Shown here one piece after another: positions 31,726 to 43,800 of a stretch of DNA of 64,000 nucleotides. Both the position numbers and the translations under genes were made by a program. Below the pieces are notes generated by a model. The model saw only the letters and a program-made list of their open reading frames with translations, was not told the origin of the DNA and did no database searches. Source of the DNA: Haemaphysalis longicornis (taxonomy: Eukaryota; Arthropoda; Arachnida; Ixodida; Ixodidae); contig CM023454.1 of assembly GCA_013339765.2 (NCBI GenBank), positions 134,185,399 through 134,249,398 of the forward strand, in the 5' to 3' direction. Position 1 is the first letter of the stretch. Every line of letters starts with the position of its first letter.

Positions 31726-34700
31726 ATGGGAAGAGAAAATATTACTCAATGGGACTGTACAGGCCTCCTTAAAAATCCTGATGATGTCTATGAGATATTG
31801 CACTCGAACCAGCCAAGTTTGGTGTGTCTTCAGGAGAAACATTTGTCTTCTAATCACACAAAGTTCTTAATAGGTACATGGTATTCAGAAAGGACAGGAT
31901 TGGCTGCACACACTCTTCAGGAGGTGTGGCCATTGTCGCCTGGAAATCATTAGCGTGCCACCCTCTCTCTTTAAACACTATCCTTGAGGCTGTAGCAATC
32001 CGCACAATAATGTTTAATAGGTTGATAACGGTATGCTCTCTATACATTCCCCCTGATCATGCACTTTCGAGCTCTGATTTTGAGGTGCTGGTCGACCAGC
32101 TGCCCAACGGTATATCCTAACAGGTGATCTTAATGCACACAACTCTCTTAGGGCTCCTCCAGAACGGATCGTCAGGAGCATGCCTGTTCAACAAGAAACA
32201 GTCCACGTACCGTAACTTAGGACACAATACATACTCACATCTCGACTTGGCTATTGGTTCTGCAATTCTCTTTATATGTCTTGAGTGGGGTGTGGGAACT
32301 GACCCATATAGTAGTGACCACTTCCTCACTTCCCTAACATATATAGGTAAATGCCCATGCAGTCCATCTTCCCATGACAGGTTTAACGAAGCGAAAGCAA
32401 ACTGGACTACATTTACAGAAACATATAAACAATACCACACAACCATAAAACACCTACACGTGGCGGAAGCAGCAACACTCATCATGGCGCACATCCTCGA
32501 CGCCGCCAAAAAGTCCATTCCCCACGCCTCCGGTGCTCCGCGCAACCAAAGGAGGCCGTGGTAGAATGAGGACTGTAGTCGGGCGCGAGAGGCCCAGAAC
32601 AAGGCGTGGGGTGTCCTTCGCGGGTACCCCACGTCAGATAACCTCATTTCTTTTAAACAGGAAAAGGCTTTTGGGAAGCGAGTGCGTTGTGAGGCGAAAA
32701 AGGAGAGATGGCGCACCTTCCTCACTTCCATAAACTCATACACTGACACAGACGAAGTCTGGACACGAATACGAAAACTAAAATGACATGACACACAAAG
32801 CCTGCCCCTGGTTTGTAAAACAGGGGACACACTGGAAGACCAGGCTAACGCACTCGCATGACACTTCGAACATGTGTCTAGTTCAACGCACTACACAAAC
32901 ACCTTCATAAAATACAAAACATCACGTGAGAAGAAGTCCTTGCGAGACAGTAATAAGTCAACCTCATCCTTGCGAGACAGTAATAAGTCAACCTATAACA
33001 CACCCTTTTCATTGCGTGAGCTGAAGATCAATCTTAGTACTTGTAAACCTTCAGCTCCAGGAGCAGACAACATTAAATACACTATGATACAACATTTACA
33101 CACCGACACTCTTGAAACCCTCCTTCACCTCTACAACAAAATATTTCTTTCGGGGCACCTTTCAGGGTCATGGAGGGAGGCCATCGTAGTGGCCTTTCTG
33201 AAAGTGGGGAAGGACCCTTCCTTTCCCGCAAGTTATCCTCCCATCGCCCTGACAAGCTGCCTGTGTGCTGCTCGTGAAGATGATCAATAGGAGACTCGTG
33301 TACTTCTTAGAGTACAATGGTCTTCTCGACAGCTGTCAGGCTGGCTTCAGGGCTTGGAGATCCACCAACGATCAACTGTTTGCGTTGGAATCGTATGTAA
33401 AAGATGCCTTTATTCATAATCCGTTCTGCATAAGTCTTCTTCGATATGAAAAAGGCTTATGACACGGCCTGGCGGTAGGGCATCTTGTGTGACCTCCAGT
33501 CGTTTGGTGTCTCCCGCAACATGCTGAACACCCTCGGTAGCTACATGTCGGAACGGACCTTGCGAGTGAGGCTTGGCAGTGCTCTTTCAAATGTATACGT
33601 GCAGGAAAATGGCGTCTGCCAACGGGTGTCTTACGCTGCACACTTTTTCTTGTTAAGATAAACTCTCTCCGGAAAGCATTGCCACCAAAAATTCTCTGTT
33701 CTTTATTTGTAGATGACGTTCCGATATCTTTTAGGTCTTGTAACTTTCAATTTGTGAACTTCAAGTCCAGCTAGGGGTGAACAAACTTGCTGGCTGGGTG
33801 GACACAAACGATTTTAAACCGAACCCTGCATAGAGTACTTATGGTGTGTTATCCCGCAAGCGCGGGATTAGGGCGGACCCTGAAATTACCCTTCATTGTG
33901 CATCTGTTGCTGTAAAAAGGAGCACAAATTATTAGGTGTCATATTTGATGAAAAACTCAGGTTCATTCCACAGATCAAACAACTTAAACACAAATGCCTG
34001 AAGACACTTAATATTCTCAACGTCCTCTCCCACTAATTTTAAGGTGGAGACAAAAAACTCCTTCTCCGTGTCTTTACCGCCTTAGTCGCTTATCGGTTAG
34101 ACTACGGTAGTGTCGTGTACGAGTCGGCATCAAAAACCGCACTAAAATTTTTGATCCAGTGCTCCACTTGGTTCTGCGCCTTATGTCTGGTGCGTTACGC
34201 ACTACCGCGGCCCAGAGTCTGTTCGCTGAAAGCAACAAATGGTGCCTGGAACATCAACGAATATACAAAGATTTATTATATGCTTTTAAGGTCTCATCAT
34301 TGAATAACCATCCTTTAAAACCCGTCCTCAATGATACATCTGCAACCCAGCTATTCTCGAATCGTCCATCTGCTGCTTTGCCGTACTCACTCGAGAGAAG
34401 AAACTTCAGGTCTTTCTTTTGGGTTTTTAGATGTATGCACATCTTTAGTTTTTGACGTTATGCCACCATGGCAACTGCAGCCTGTCTGTTGTGATGTTTC
34501 TTTTATGAAAATGAATAAAAGCAGGGTTCCGAGTGCTGCGATTCTGCGCAACGTCTTTTACCTGCATGATAGATATAAATGTGCCGAATTTTACACTGAT
34601 GCTTCGAAAACCTCAACTATGATGTCTTTCGCCGCTCATAATCCTAACTTTAATTCTTGCAGAACCATGAGCGTACACACCACTATCTTCTCAGCAGAAT

Positions 34701-34846
34701 CCTATGGAATTTAATCACCGTTCAACACTTTCTGAAAAAAACGAATACGTAAGTCCGTCATATTTACAGACTCTTTGTGTGTTGTGCGTGCATTGTCTTC
34801 ACAGAAGCCCACGAAAAACCACATTGTAAATCTTGTCTCTAATGCC
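31726..34846 (+). pseudogene. I-copy 1 ORF2, endonuclease-RT-RNase H start
   Basis: Endonuclease from 31726 (MGRENITQWDC; the Asn of QWNC is Asp), LQEKHL, and a LTGDLNAHNSL block near 32118. The RT follows: APGADNIKYTMIQHL near 33055, NRRLVYFLEYNGLLDSCQAGF near 33287, and a VDDV catalytic box near 33705. A 30-bp tandem duplication (tgcgagacagtaataagtca, 32941 and 32971) adds ten codons upstream of the RT. RNase H starts near 34590 (FYTDASKTSTMMS) and is cut at 34846 by gypsy-A. Numerous stops and shifts. Confidence 0.8.
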
Positions 34847-35091
34847 TGTGGTACCGGGGTTCTTGCACCCGGCCGCGGTTCCCCAGAAAGACACTGAGCC
34901 CCCTCGATCACACCTGTACTGGGAGTCCCGCTCCGCCAAGGTCCACTGCTCAGCCGATCCGGCTGCACACACGTAGCGCAGCCGAGTCCGCCATGTTCCA
35001 TCCTATCTCATCTCGCGCCACATCCTCATACTCCGCCGGCACATGTCCATCGCGTGGGATTGTCCACCGCCACTAGTGCCGGATTCCCACA
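34847..35091 (-). repeat. gypsy-A 3' LTR
   Basis: 245 bp, preceded in the element's direction by the purine tract ggaggggggagag (35092-35104 on the minus strand). Same length as the other LTR, with seven substitutions between them. Confidence 0.95.
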
Positions 35092-35910
35092 CTCTCCCCC
35101 CTCCAAAGCAAAGGCCGACGCACAGTCCTCAAGCCAACCGACAATGGATAAAGAGTAACTCGAAGCATCCGCATCGGAGCCCCAAGATGACGTCACAGTC
35201 CACGAAAGGGATGTCAACAGCAAGCTTGGAACTCGGGACATCCTCTGGGACAGCAGCCACAGGATCAAATCAGCCCAGGAACAGCCATGGACGCCGCTGG
35301 ATCGCTGGCGCCACTGGAGTAATTCCATGAACCGATGACGTCTGTTCCAGAGCACCAGAGGTAGGAGATAGGGCCTCCCGGCGAGAGGTACGCAGCCCCG
35401 GAGTGGAACCGACAGCACCACCCAAACGTCCGGTTCAAGACCCACAGCACACACGCCAAGGTAGCACAGTGGAGAGTAGAGAGCAGAGACGGCCCGGAGC
35501 AAGAGCCGTGGAGCCAAGAAGGTAGCCCCAAGGCCAGGGAGTCAGGAGCTCAGGATGCCAACGGGGCATGCACCACGCACATGTGGATGTGGAAGCGAGG
35601 AGAGTCCTCCAAACGGGTCGGCGGTTAATGCGAGCGCAGCGGGAGCGAATGCCAAAATGGACTCTGGACGCGAAAAAAGCAAAAATTAACGCCCGGAAAC
35701 AAGCACATTTGTAGCATGGGGAAAAATAAAAAAATAAAGAAGCGCATCACGTGGTACTGACCAAGCATCAAATTCAGGGCTAAGAAAAGGCAAACCAAAA
35801 CAAAACAAAAAAACCTGAAAAGGATGCAGTTGAAACATGCCATATGAACGTTATTACTACGGGTGTGCAAACGCCATTGATCAACAAGAGGCGTTACGGC
35901 CAAAAGCAGA
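35092..35910 (-). other. gypsy-A 3' untranslated region
   Basis: About 820 bp between the pol stop and the 3' LTR. Open frames here (for example 35517 leftwards) run into the LTR and have no signal peptide, membrane segment or cleavage site pattern that would support an env-like gene. Confidence 0.6.
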
Positions 35911-38900
35911 TCAGTCCACGTGATACTGTTTAAGGTCTGCTATATTAACCGGGTCTGCATGTTCACCTGTTCTGCTGTGGCGTAAAAGATACGTTATAGA
36001 AGACAGCTTCACGCTTACAGTAAAAGGGCCCTCCCATTTAGGAGCTACCGACGCGGCAAACTTGCGTGAGGCATCGCTCAGTGGATGAGTGCGCCGGAGA
36101 ACCATGTCGCCAATCGCGAACTGAACATCTCGACGACACCGGTTGTACTGCTCCGCCTGCTGGAGACGAGCAACGTCAAGCTGCTCCCGGGCAGCCTGTA
36201 TCGCGTCGCGCAGGCGCTGGCGGACGGCCACAGCATGGGGCGACAGACCAGAACCCGCCTCCGTTTCTGGAAGTGTCCTGTCAAGAGGAAATGGCATTTC
36301 CCGACCGTAGTTCAGGTAAGCCGTCGTAAACCCGGTTGAGCGATTCACCGTGGTGCGAGTGGCAAATGCAATCTCAGGCAGCTTAGCATCCCAATCCTTG
36401 TGTTGCTCCGTGTGAGCAATTAGCATCGCCTTGAGATTGCGATTCACACGCTCAGTTATGTTTGCCTGAGGTTGATAGGTGGTCGTACGATTGTGTTTCA
36501 CGCCTACAGCTCGGCAGTTGTCCTCAAACAATTTGCTCGTAAAATACGTAGCATTATCCGTTATGAGCTGTGTGGGGAACCCAAAGCGCGAAAACATTTC
36601 CATTAGGCACCTCCATACTTTCGGTGTATTGACGGTACGTAGCGGGAACAGCTCTACCCACGTCGTGAAATGGTCCGTCACCACAAACAAATAACAATTC
36701 CCACGCGGGCTGCGGGGGTAAGGGCCCATGATATCGCAAGCAACAATTTGCCAGGGGCTCTTACTCGCAACAGACTGCATCAATCCGGGCGGGCAACCGA
36801 CGCGGGGTTTCGCTGTCTGACACACGTGACAGCTCCTGGCGTACCGCAGCACATCCTGCCTCATTCCCGGCCACGTGACAGTCCGACATAACTTCTGATA
36901 AGTTTTGCTGCCAGAGCTGTGTCCAGCCAGAGCTGAATCATGAAAGTAACGGATGAAAGCCCTCCGAAGCTTACGCGGTACAACAGCGTGGAATGGGGAA
37001 TTAGCTTCGTCATCGTCCTGCGGGATATACCGTAGCAGGAGACCGTCTTCCGCCAACACATATGAATCAAACTCACCGCTGTTGCTGGTGGGAGCTGCGC
37101 CCTGTGCCGCGACGTGCTCAATTATCTTACGGCAGAGTCCGTCGGATCTTTGCGCCGCGAGAACATCTGCCCTGCTCACCAGCGTACCCCAGCGTGCGTC
37201 AGCATCCACTGCAGCCACCAGCGCCGGCGCTTCCGCGTCCGAAGATGGCGGCAGGGGCGCGCGCGATAGCGCGTCAGCGACTTGGTTCTGCGTACCCTTC
37301 ATGTGCTGGATAGTAAAATCGTAGCGCTGAAGCGCAAGCACCCAGCGCGCAAGACGACCAGCAGGGTTCTGCAAACGCTGCAGCCACGTTAATGCCATGT
37401 GGTCTGTCTGAATGGTGAAAGAGGCACCGTCAAGATACATGTCAAATTTCTTTAGTGCAAACACAATTGCTAGACACTCACGTTCTGTGACCGTGTAATT
37501 GCGCTCAGCCGGAGTGAGCGTATGGCTAGCAAATGCGACCGGACGGAGAACGCCCTCAAACTCCTGCATCAGCACTGCGCCCAGTCTATAGTCGCTAGCA
37601 TAGGTCTGCAAGACAAATTGTTTGTTAAGGTCCGGTATCCTTAACGCCGCTGTTGTCGCGATTGCGCGAGACAGTGCTTCGAAAGCTTGCTGTTCAGCCT
37701 CTGCCCATTGCCATTTCACGCCTTTCCGTAGTAGCTGGTTCAGCGGACGTGATAGCTCCGCACAATGAGGGATGAAGCTGCGGTAAAAGGCTATCATGCC
37801 CAAGAAGCGCTGCAAGCTCTTAACGTCACGCGGGCACGGATACTCTGTAATTGCTTTCAGTTTGGCATCGTTAGGACGAAGCTCTCCCTTGTCCACGACA
37901 AAGCCGAGCAAGTCAACTTTGCTTGTCGCGAGTTGGACCTTTTTAGGATTGATGGTGAGACCGGCGCGTTTCAGGCGGTCAAGCACATCTCTGAGATGCA
38001 CGAGATGCTCCTCAAAGGTGCACGAAAAGACGACGACGTCATCAATATAGGCCATCGCGTACTTATAACGTACATCGTCAAGGACGATGTCCATTAATCT
38101 TTGAAACGAGCTCGGGGAGTTCTTCAGCCCAAACGGCATGCGCACAAACTCGAAAAGACCTCTGTAGCATGTGAAAGCTGTTTTAGGAATATCATCAGGG
38201 TGCATTTCAATTTGCAAAAAGCCGCGTGAGCAATCTAGAGTGGTAAACACGCGGGCACCACCAAGCGAGGAAATGATGGATTCTACGGCAGGGAAAGGAT
38301 ATGCGTCTCTTACAGTTACGTCGTTGAGACGACGGTAGTCCACGCAGAGACGCACTCTGCCGTCCTTTTTTGGAGCCAACACGACTGGAGATGCATGGTC
38401 ACTCTGCGACGCCCGCACAACCCCCGTGTTCAGCATCTCGTCAAGGGTGACATCCAGTTTCGCCTTCTTCTGGATGCTGAGCGGCCGTGGATTGCAGCTC
38501 CAAGGAGGGGCGTCTCCCGTGTCAATGTGATGTTGAAGGACTGTTGTCCGCCCAGGGGCCTCCGTGAACATTTCAGCAAACTGCTCCAGCACATAGGCGA
38601 GCTGCTCCCTGTCATAGTCACTGCAAGGACACTCCTCAAGCAACTGCCTGATTCGCTCAGGCAACACGGATTTCGTTGCGACTGCGGCTGACCTTGGCAC
38701 GGTACAGATATGCGTTGACGCCAGAAAAGGTATCAATTCTGCGTCATTGCCCAATCTGTAACCACCTCCCGCCAAGTCAAGCAGTAGACCCTCGCGAATA
38801 ATGAAATCCCGGCCCAAAATCATGGGTACCGCCAAGCCAGGGCAGTACGTAAAGCGCTGCCGACACCTTCTGCTTGCGTAAGAAATGTGCAAGCGCACAG

Positions 38901-40380
38901 CCCCACACGCTTCAACCACAGCACCATTGGCCACTTGCAACCGGGTGCTGCATTGGCGCAACTTAACACCACGTGCTCGGCAAAGTTCAAAGACAGTATC
39001 ACCAATGAGCGACAAACTGCCGCCGGTATCAACCAATGCAGAAACATCCGTTCCAAGAACGTGAACAGAAAGATGTGGTGCTATGGGATGTGTGCGTGCT
39101 TCAACACGGCAAGCAGTGGGTAATAGGAACCAGTCCTCGCCACCAGCCAATTCTGGGCCACTCAGTGATGGGTTAGTCACCATCATTGCCTCGGGCTGCA
39201 TTCCTTCATCTCGATGGCTATTTGTATTTCGGCGACCAGCCATCACACGCGGACACTCACGACGGATGTGTCCTGGCTGTCCACATTGGTAACAGCCGCC
39301 AGCTTGATTTCCATTGGGCTTATAGCCCCGCGACCCTCCCGTCTCGACGACCGGACGAGAAGGACCTCTGGAGTTCAGAGGATTTCGTTGCCGACCCCCA
39401 AGGTAGAGACTCGGGTCGGGGAGCGGTGAGCCTGCCAGTAAAGAGGGCCTGTTTTCCCAACGCAGGAACCCTGGCTCTAACCGCTGCGGGGAGTTCCCGC
39501 CGTGGGCTGCACCATCTAGTGGTCTTCCGCGCTCCAACTGCCTGTCGCCAAGGGCACAAGGACTTCGTGCACGGGGGCAATTCAAGCCCGCCGCTGCCGT
39601 ACGCGGCTGTGGACTTCGCTGTGGCGAAGTCTCATAGGTGTCTCTCCATGCGCAAGCTGGCTCAAGTGCCTCCCCTACTGGCGGAGGGGGTATATAACTC
39701 AGCTCTGATATCAGAGCGTCCTCAATTGCTCGAGCTGATCGCGTCATCTCCTCCAAACTGGAGTAATCACGACCGTGCAGGAAAGGTCGGAAGCGCGGAT
39801 GGCAACGCCGCAAGACGTGCTTTACCATTTCCGCGTCAGACGCACCCGGGATAGCTCGCTTGAAGAGCTCCTGGATAGCTCGAATGTATTCGAGCAAGCC
39901 TTCGCGCGGGTGCTGCGTACGTGCCTCCAGCTCACGGCGGATGCGGTAGTCGTAGTCGGGAGGCAAGAACTCCTCGCGGAAGCGTGCCTCGAAGTCAGCC
40001 CAGGACGCGAACGGGGTATGGAGGCGCCACCAACGACCAGCCGATGCCTCCAGGGCAACCGGCATGACACGGGTCAACACGAACTCGTCCGAAGCACCCG
40101 ACGCCGTCTTGTAAACATTGAGATCGCTCAGGAAGTCCGCCACGGTCTTGCGGTCATCGTAGCCCGTGAACCGTGGCACCGCAATGCTCGGCTGGAACGA
40201 TGGCCCATGCTCGGACCCACCGCCTTCTAGCCCGAGACCCGCCAGCCGGTTCGTGAGGTTCTCGCAGAGGTCCATGATCGGGCGGAGCACGCCGACAAGC
40301 CCAGTGGCGTCCGCATCCCTTGCGGACTCACGCGGAGCAACCAAGGGGCGCCGACGGGTAGAAGCTCCACGGCCAGGCAT
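35911..40380 (-). CDS. gypsy-A Gag-Pol polyprotein, uninterrupted (1489 aa)
   Basis: One continuous frame from ATG at 40380-40378 (further open codons upstream lack an ATG). Domains by approximate residue: Gag capsid ~50-210; zinc knuckle CYQCGQPGHIRREC ~361; protease ALVDTGGS ~447; RT with LDCSRGFLQIEM and catalytic AYIDDVVVF ~775; RNase H ~925-1040; integrase HHCC (FHDSALAGH...CHVC), then CDIMGPYP, LITDNATYF and ITERVNR supplying the D-D-E triad; a GPF-type tail ends at LKQYHVD. Gag and Pol are fused without a frameshift. The first RNase H catalytic position reads QTYASDYRLGAVL, where the family has Asp in T-D-A-S. That change, with Arg for the Gly that follows, suggests a recently dead or defective copy. 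Confidence 0.95.
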   Translation of the reverse strand: MPGRGASTRRRPLVAPRESARDADATGLVGVLRPIMDLCENLTNRLAGLGLEGGGSEHGPSFQPSIAVPRFTGYDDRKTVADFLSDLNVYKTASGASDEFVLTRVMPVALEASAGRWWRLHTPFASWADFEARFREEFLPPDYDYRIRRELEARTQHPREGLLEYIRAIQELFKRAIPGASDAEMVKHVLRRCHPRFRPFLHGRDYSSLEEMTRSARAIEDALISELSYIPPPPVGEALEPACAWRDTYETSPQRSPQPRTAAAGLNCPRARSPCALGDRQLERGRPLDGAAHGGNSPQRLEPGFLRWENRPSLLAGSPLPDPSLYLGGRQRNPLNSRGPSRPVVETGGSRGYKPNGNQAGGCYQCGQPGHIRRECPRVMAGRRNTNSHRDEGMQPEAMMVTNPSLSGPELAGGEDWFLLPTACRVEARTHPIAPHLSVHVLGTDVSALVDTGGSLSLIGDTVFELCRARGVKLRQCSTRLQVANGAVVEACGAVRLHISYASRRCRQRFTYCPGLAVPMILGRDFIIREGLLLDLAGGGYRLGNDAELIPFLASTHICTVPRSAAVATKSVLPERIRQLLEECPCSDYDREQLAYVLEQFAEMFTEAPGRTTVLQHHIDTGDAPPWSCNPRPLSIQKKAKLDVTLDEMLNTGVVRASQSDHASPVVLAPKKDGRVRLCVDYRRLNDVTVRDAYPFPAVESIISSLGGARVFTTLDCSRGFLQIEMHPDDIPKTAFTCYRGLFEFVRMPFGLKNSPSSFQRLMDIVLDDVRYKYAMAYIDDVVVFSCTFEEHLVHLRDVLDRLKRAGLTINPKKVQLATSKVDLLGFVVDKGELRPNDAKLKAITEYPCPRDVKSLQRFLGMIAFYRSFIPHCAELSRPLNQLLRKGVKWQWAEAEQQAFEALSRAIATTAALRIPDLNKQFVLQTYASDYRLGAVLMQEFEGVLRPVAFASHTLTPAERNYTVTERECLAIVFALKKFDMYLDGASFTIQTDHMALTWLQRLQNPAGRLARWVLALQRYDFTIQHMKGTQNQVADALSRAPLPPSSDAEAPALVAAVDADARWGTLVSRADVLAAQRSDGLCRKIIEHVAAQGAAPTSNSGEFDSYVLAEDGLLLRYIPQDDDEANSPFHAVVPRKLRRAFIRYFHDSALAGHSSGSKTYQKLCRTVTWPGMRQDVLRYARSCHVCQTAKPRVGCPPGLMQSVASKSPWQIVACDIMGPYPRSPRGNCYLFVVTDHFTTWVELFPLRTVNTPKVWRCLMEMFSRFGFPTQLITDNATYFTSKLFEDNCRAVGVKHNRTTTYQPQANITERVNRNLKAMLIAHTEQHKDWDAKLPEIAFATRTTVNRSTGFTTAYLNYGREMPFPLDRTLPETEAGSGLSPHAVAVRQRLRDAIQAAREQLDVARLQQAEQYNRCRRDVQFAIGDMVLRRTHPLSDASRKFAASVAPKWEGPFTVSVKLSSITYLLRHSRTGEHADPVNIADLKQYHVD

Positions 40381-40564
40381 GTCCCTGGGAAGAAATGCTC
40401 TCGCGCGCCGCGAAGCGAACACGGGAAGAAAAAATGGTTATAAACAACAGAAGCCACTACAAAGGCGCCTCAAATCACTAGGAGGGCTACCGAAAAATCC
40501 CGAGAGCCACTTAAAAACGCCAACGTAATTCGCCCCGCAAAATGCCCACCGCGGAACACCAAAA

Positions 40565-40569
40565 CAAGG
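40565..40569. repeat. BEL target-site duplication, left copy
   Basis: caagg here and at 45273-45277 flank the BEL element; five bases is the usual size for this class. Confidence 0.9.
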
Positions 40570-40669
40570 TGTAGAAAAAGAGGTAGAGGAATAAAGAGAA
40601 GAAGAAGAAACTGCTCGGAACGGTGGCCTCCTGCCTCTCTGCTTCTCTTCGCCCGCCCCTTTCTTAACA
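40570..40669 (+). repeat. BEL 5' LTR (100 bp)
   Basis: Begins tgtagaaaaagaggtagagg and ends cccctttcttaaca. Differs from the 3' LTR by one T in a ctgcctctctgc/ctgccttctctgc run. Confidence 0.95.
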
Positions 40670-40671
40670 TT

Positions 40672-40689
40672 TGGTGCCGAAAACCCCGT
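40672..40689 (+). other. BEL primer-binding site
   Basis: tggtgccgaaaaccccgt begins two bases after the 5' LTR. A TGG start is what pairing to a tRNA 3' CCA requires. The tRNA species was not determined. Confidence 0.75.
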
Positions 40690-40838
40690 GCGGGAACGAT
40701 TGACTTCAACGCACGACCTCAAGGGCCCGTCTTTCATCTGCTCCGCCCCTTCGCGCTGCGAGTGGGGGAGGAATCGTTTAACGAAGTGGTCCTGGAACGT
40801 CACGGTTGGGGGGACGATTAGGTGCAGCCTACCGCGTA

Positions 40839-43800
40839 ATGGAGCGACGGAAGAGCAAGATTTCTCCGCGAAGAGCCAAGAATACGAGGCTTATAAAGGA
40901 AGCTCGCTCGTTGCTCGACGCTGGATGTCAAGACATCGCCAAGCTCACGGGCTTGCAAGATCGACTCATGGCCAACCACGCCGAGCTCTTGAAGATCAGC
41001 GAGGAGCTCGAGGCCTTCCTTACGGCGGAGGAACAAGACATCGAGTATCAAGCGGCCGAGGAATACAATGATAGGACCCTCGACACGTTGGCGGAAATTC
41101 GATGCAAGATCGACTTTCTTGAACGAGCCGCTCAGAACGCCCCACATTCGCCGGCTGTTAACGAAATGGTCCCGTTCAGACAGGAAAGTGCGGCCACGAC
41201 CTCGGGACCTCGGCTTCCGCCGCTGGACGTACCGGTCTTTCGAGGTGAGCTTCAGCTTTGGACGGGTTTCTGGGAGCAGTTCGAGCAAACCATCCACAAC
41301 AACAACGCTCTGACGCCCACGTCGAAGTTTTATTATCTGCGCCGTTACGTGATGGGGGAGGCGGCTGCAGCAATCGCAGGCTTACCGACCACAGACGCCT
41401 GTTATGCGGATGCTATAGAAATCCTCAAGCAGCGATACGGGAACAAGCGAAGGATTCAGCAGCATCATCTTTCCGCACTGAGGAATCTGTCGCCTGTAAA
41501 ATCGTCTGCTGACATACGGGGGCTCAGGCCGCTCTACGATGCGGTGCAGGTGCATAGCCGCTGCTTGAACTCTCTGAAGGTGCCCACCTGCAGCTTCTCT
41601 GCCATGCTCGTAGATATATTGCAGCACGCGCTCCCACACGATATTGTGCTGAATTTTACTAAAGAGAAGCGGCATCGAGAGCTGACCTCCTCCCCAGGGT
41701 ACGGCCCTCCTCCAGCCAATTCATCGGGAGAGCTGAACCTTTCCCCAGCAGACGAGGCACTCCCAGCCCGCTCATTGGCAGTGACAGCTGAAGCGGACGA
41801 TGAATTGAAAGAGCTGCTCACCTTTGTGAAGATGGAGCTAGAGAGCCGCGAGCAGTGCTGCCAGTTGCCCCAGCGACAAGTTGCTGGCAACCGACCAGAG
41901 AAGCAGCGAAGTTGCCCCTTCACGGCGTCGGCATTACACGTCACTGCCCGCAAAGACCGAAAGGAGGTGTGCTTCTTTTGCCATTCCCAGAAGCACAGCA
42001 CGCGTTCATGCACCGCCGACCTCTCGCTGGCTACTAAGAAAGAGCATCTCGCAAGGGACAGAAGATGTTTTAGGTGCACGACCAAGGGTCACCAAGCGAG
42101 AAACTGCAGGGCCAGATTGAGTTGCGCGTCGTGCCACGGGAGGCATGCAACCACCATGTGCGACCCTTCGTTCAAAGGCAATAATGCAACCGAGGGTGCA
42201 CCGGGAACAACGGTCTGCGTATCGGCCCCGGTTCAAGCGCCTGGAGAGAGCAGCAACGAACAGTCGAACGATCGTTCTAAAGACAATGGGGTGTACCTTC
42301 AGACGTTCCGAGCATGGTTGAGCCACGATGGGAGGAGCCGACTCGTTCGAGGTATACTCGATGGCGGAAGCCAGAGGTCGTTCATCACCGAAGACCTCGC
42401 AACCAAGCTGCGTTTGAAGGTTGTGAACGAGACGACGGTCGCATTCAACACGTTCGGCAATGCTTCTACTCCGTGGGCGCAGAAGCGAAAAGTCGTTCAA
42501 GTTCCCCTTCGGAGCCAACACGCTACAGATGTCCACTCCATCGAAGCGATAGTGGTACCTGTCATCTGCCAAGATGTATCAACACCATCAGCTGATATCT
42601 CTTTCGTAGAAGATCTGCGAAGGCAGGGCAAGGTCTTTGCTGACCAGCAGATGTTCATAGGAGTAGATTCAGAGCCCGGCCTCGGTCTGCTCATTTGATC
42701 CGACTACCTTTGGCGTTTGCTAACGGGAGAAGTTATGCGGAGCCCGGATATCGAAGGCCTGGCGGCGATAAACACTATTTTTGGGTGGACGCTTCAAGGT
42801 CCGTCTCGGCAGAAGGCATTCCTAGATGGGGGAACTCACCTCATGGTCTGCGTTCTGAGGGTGAGCAGCGTCACGGAGGACGAATCCGCGTCAGAGCTCT
42901 TGCAGGCTTTCTCGCAACTGGAATCAATGGGCATAGCGGACTCGAGCGAACAATCTACTGATTGCCTGGTACAGTTTAAACAAACAATTCAGAAGAACAA
43001 CGGAAGGTACACTGTGGCACTCCCCTGGAAAGAAGGCTGGAAGAATTCCTTGACGGACAATCGTGACATCGCACTGAACCGGCTGCAGAGATTAGTAAAG
43101 CGACTTTCTCACCAAGAAGGGCTGCTACAGAGGTACGACACAGTGATCAGGCAGTACTTGTTGCTCAACCATGCTGAAGTCGTACCCAAAGTAGTTCCTG
43201 ACGATCGGGTGGTTTACTACATGCCGCATCGCGAGGTCGTGCGCGAGGAGTCACTGACAACCAAGCTGCGAGTTGTTTTTGACGCGTCCTCGCATTCACA
43301 AGGTGTACCATCCCTCAATGACTGTCTCGACAAAGGAACGAACCTCAACCCAGAGTTACTTCAGGTTCTGCTGCGGTTCAGGTGGTATCCCATAGCTATA
43401 AACTGGGACATAGAAAAGGAATTCCTTCAAATCGAAGTGCAAGAAACGGATCGGGACGCTTTCAGATTTCTCTAGTTTGAGAACATTTCCACCAGTTCCA
43501 CGGAAAAGATGGTCGAATGGAGAATGACGAGAGTGCCATTCGGCTCAACCTCAAGTCCCTTTCTGCTCATGGCCACTATCCACCATCATCTGGATACGGT
43601 GAGCGAGGACGACCATGACTTCGCCAGAAAACTGAAGAACTCGTTTTACGTGGATGACTTACTCATAGGAGCGGACACATACAACGAAGGATTGGACGTT
43701 TACGAGAGATCGAAATCTATAATGAGTAAAGCTGCTACGAATCTTCGTAAATGGAAAACTAATAACAAGCAGCTTCAGAAGGTTTTTGACCAGAAAGAGG

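Noticed and set aside
35026..35903. Frames downstream of gypsy-A pol considered as an env gene
   Set aside because: No signal peptide, furin-like site or membrane anchor pattern; one runs into the LTR and the other is a hydrophobic reading of an A/T-rich tract.
36066..39854. Plus-strand frames up to 222 codons within gypsy-A
   Set aside because: Antisense shadows of the 1489-residue gag-pol frame; no independent motifs.
40806..40838. Upstream TTG start for BEL Gag
   Set aside because: The first ATG in the frame is at 40839; nothing supports initiation at TTG in an animal element.
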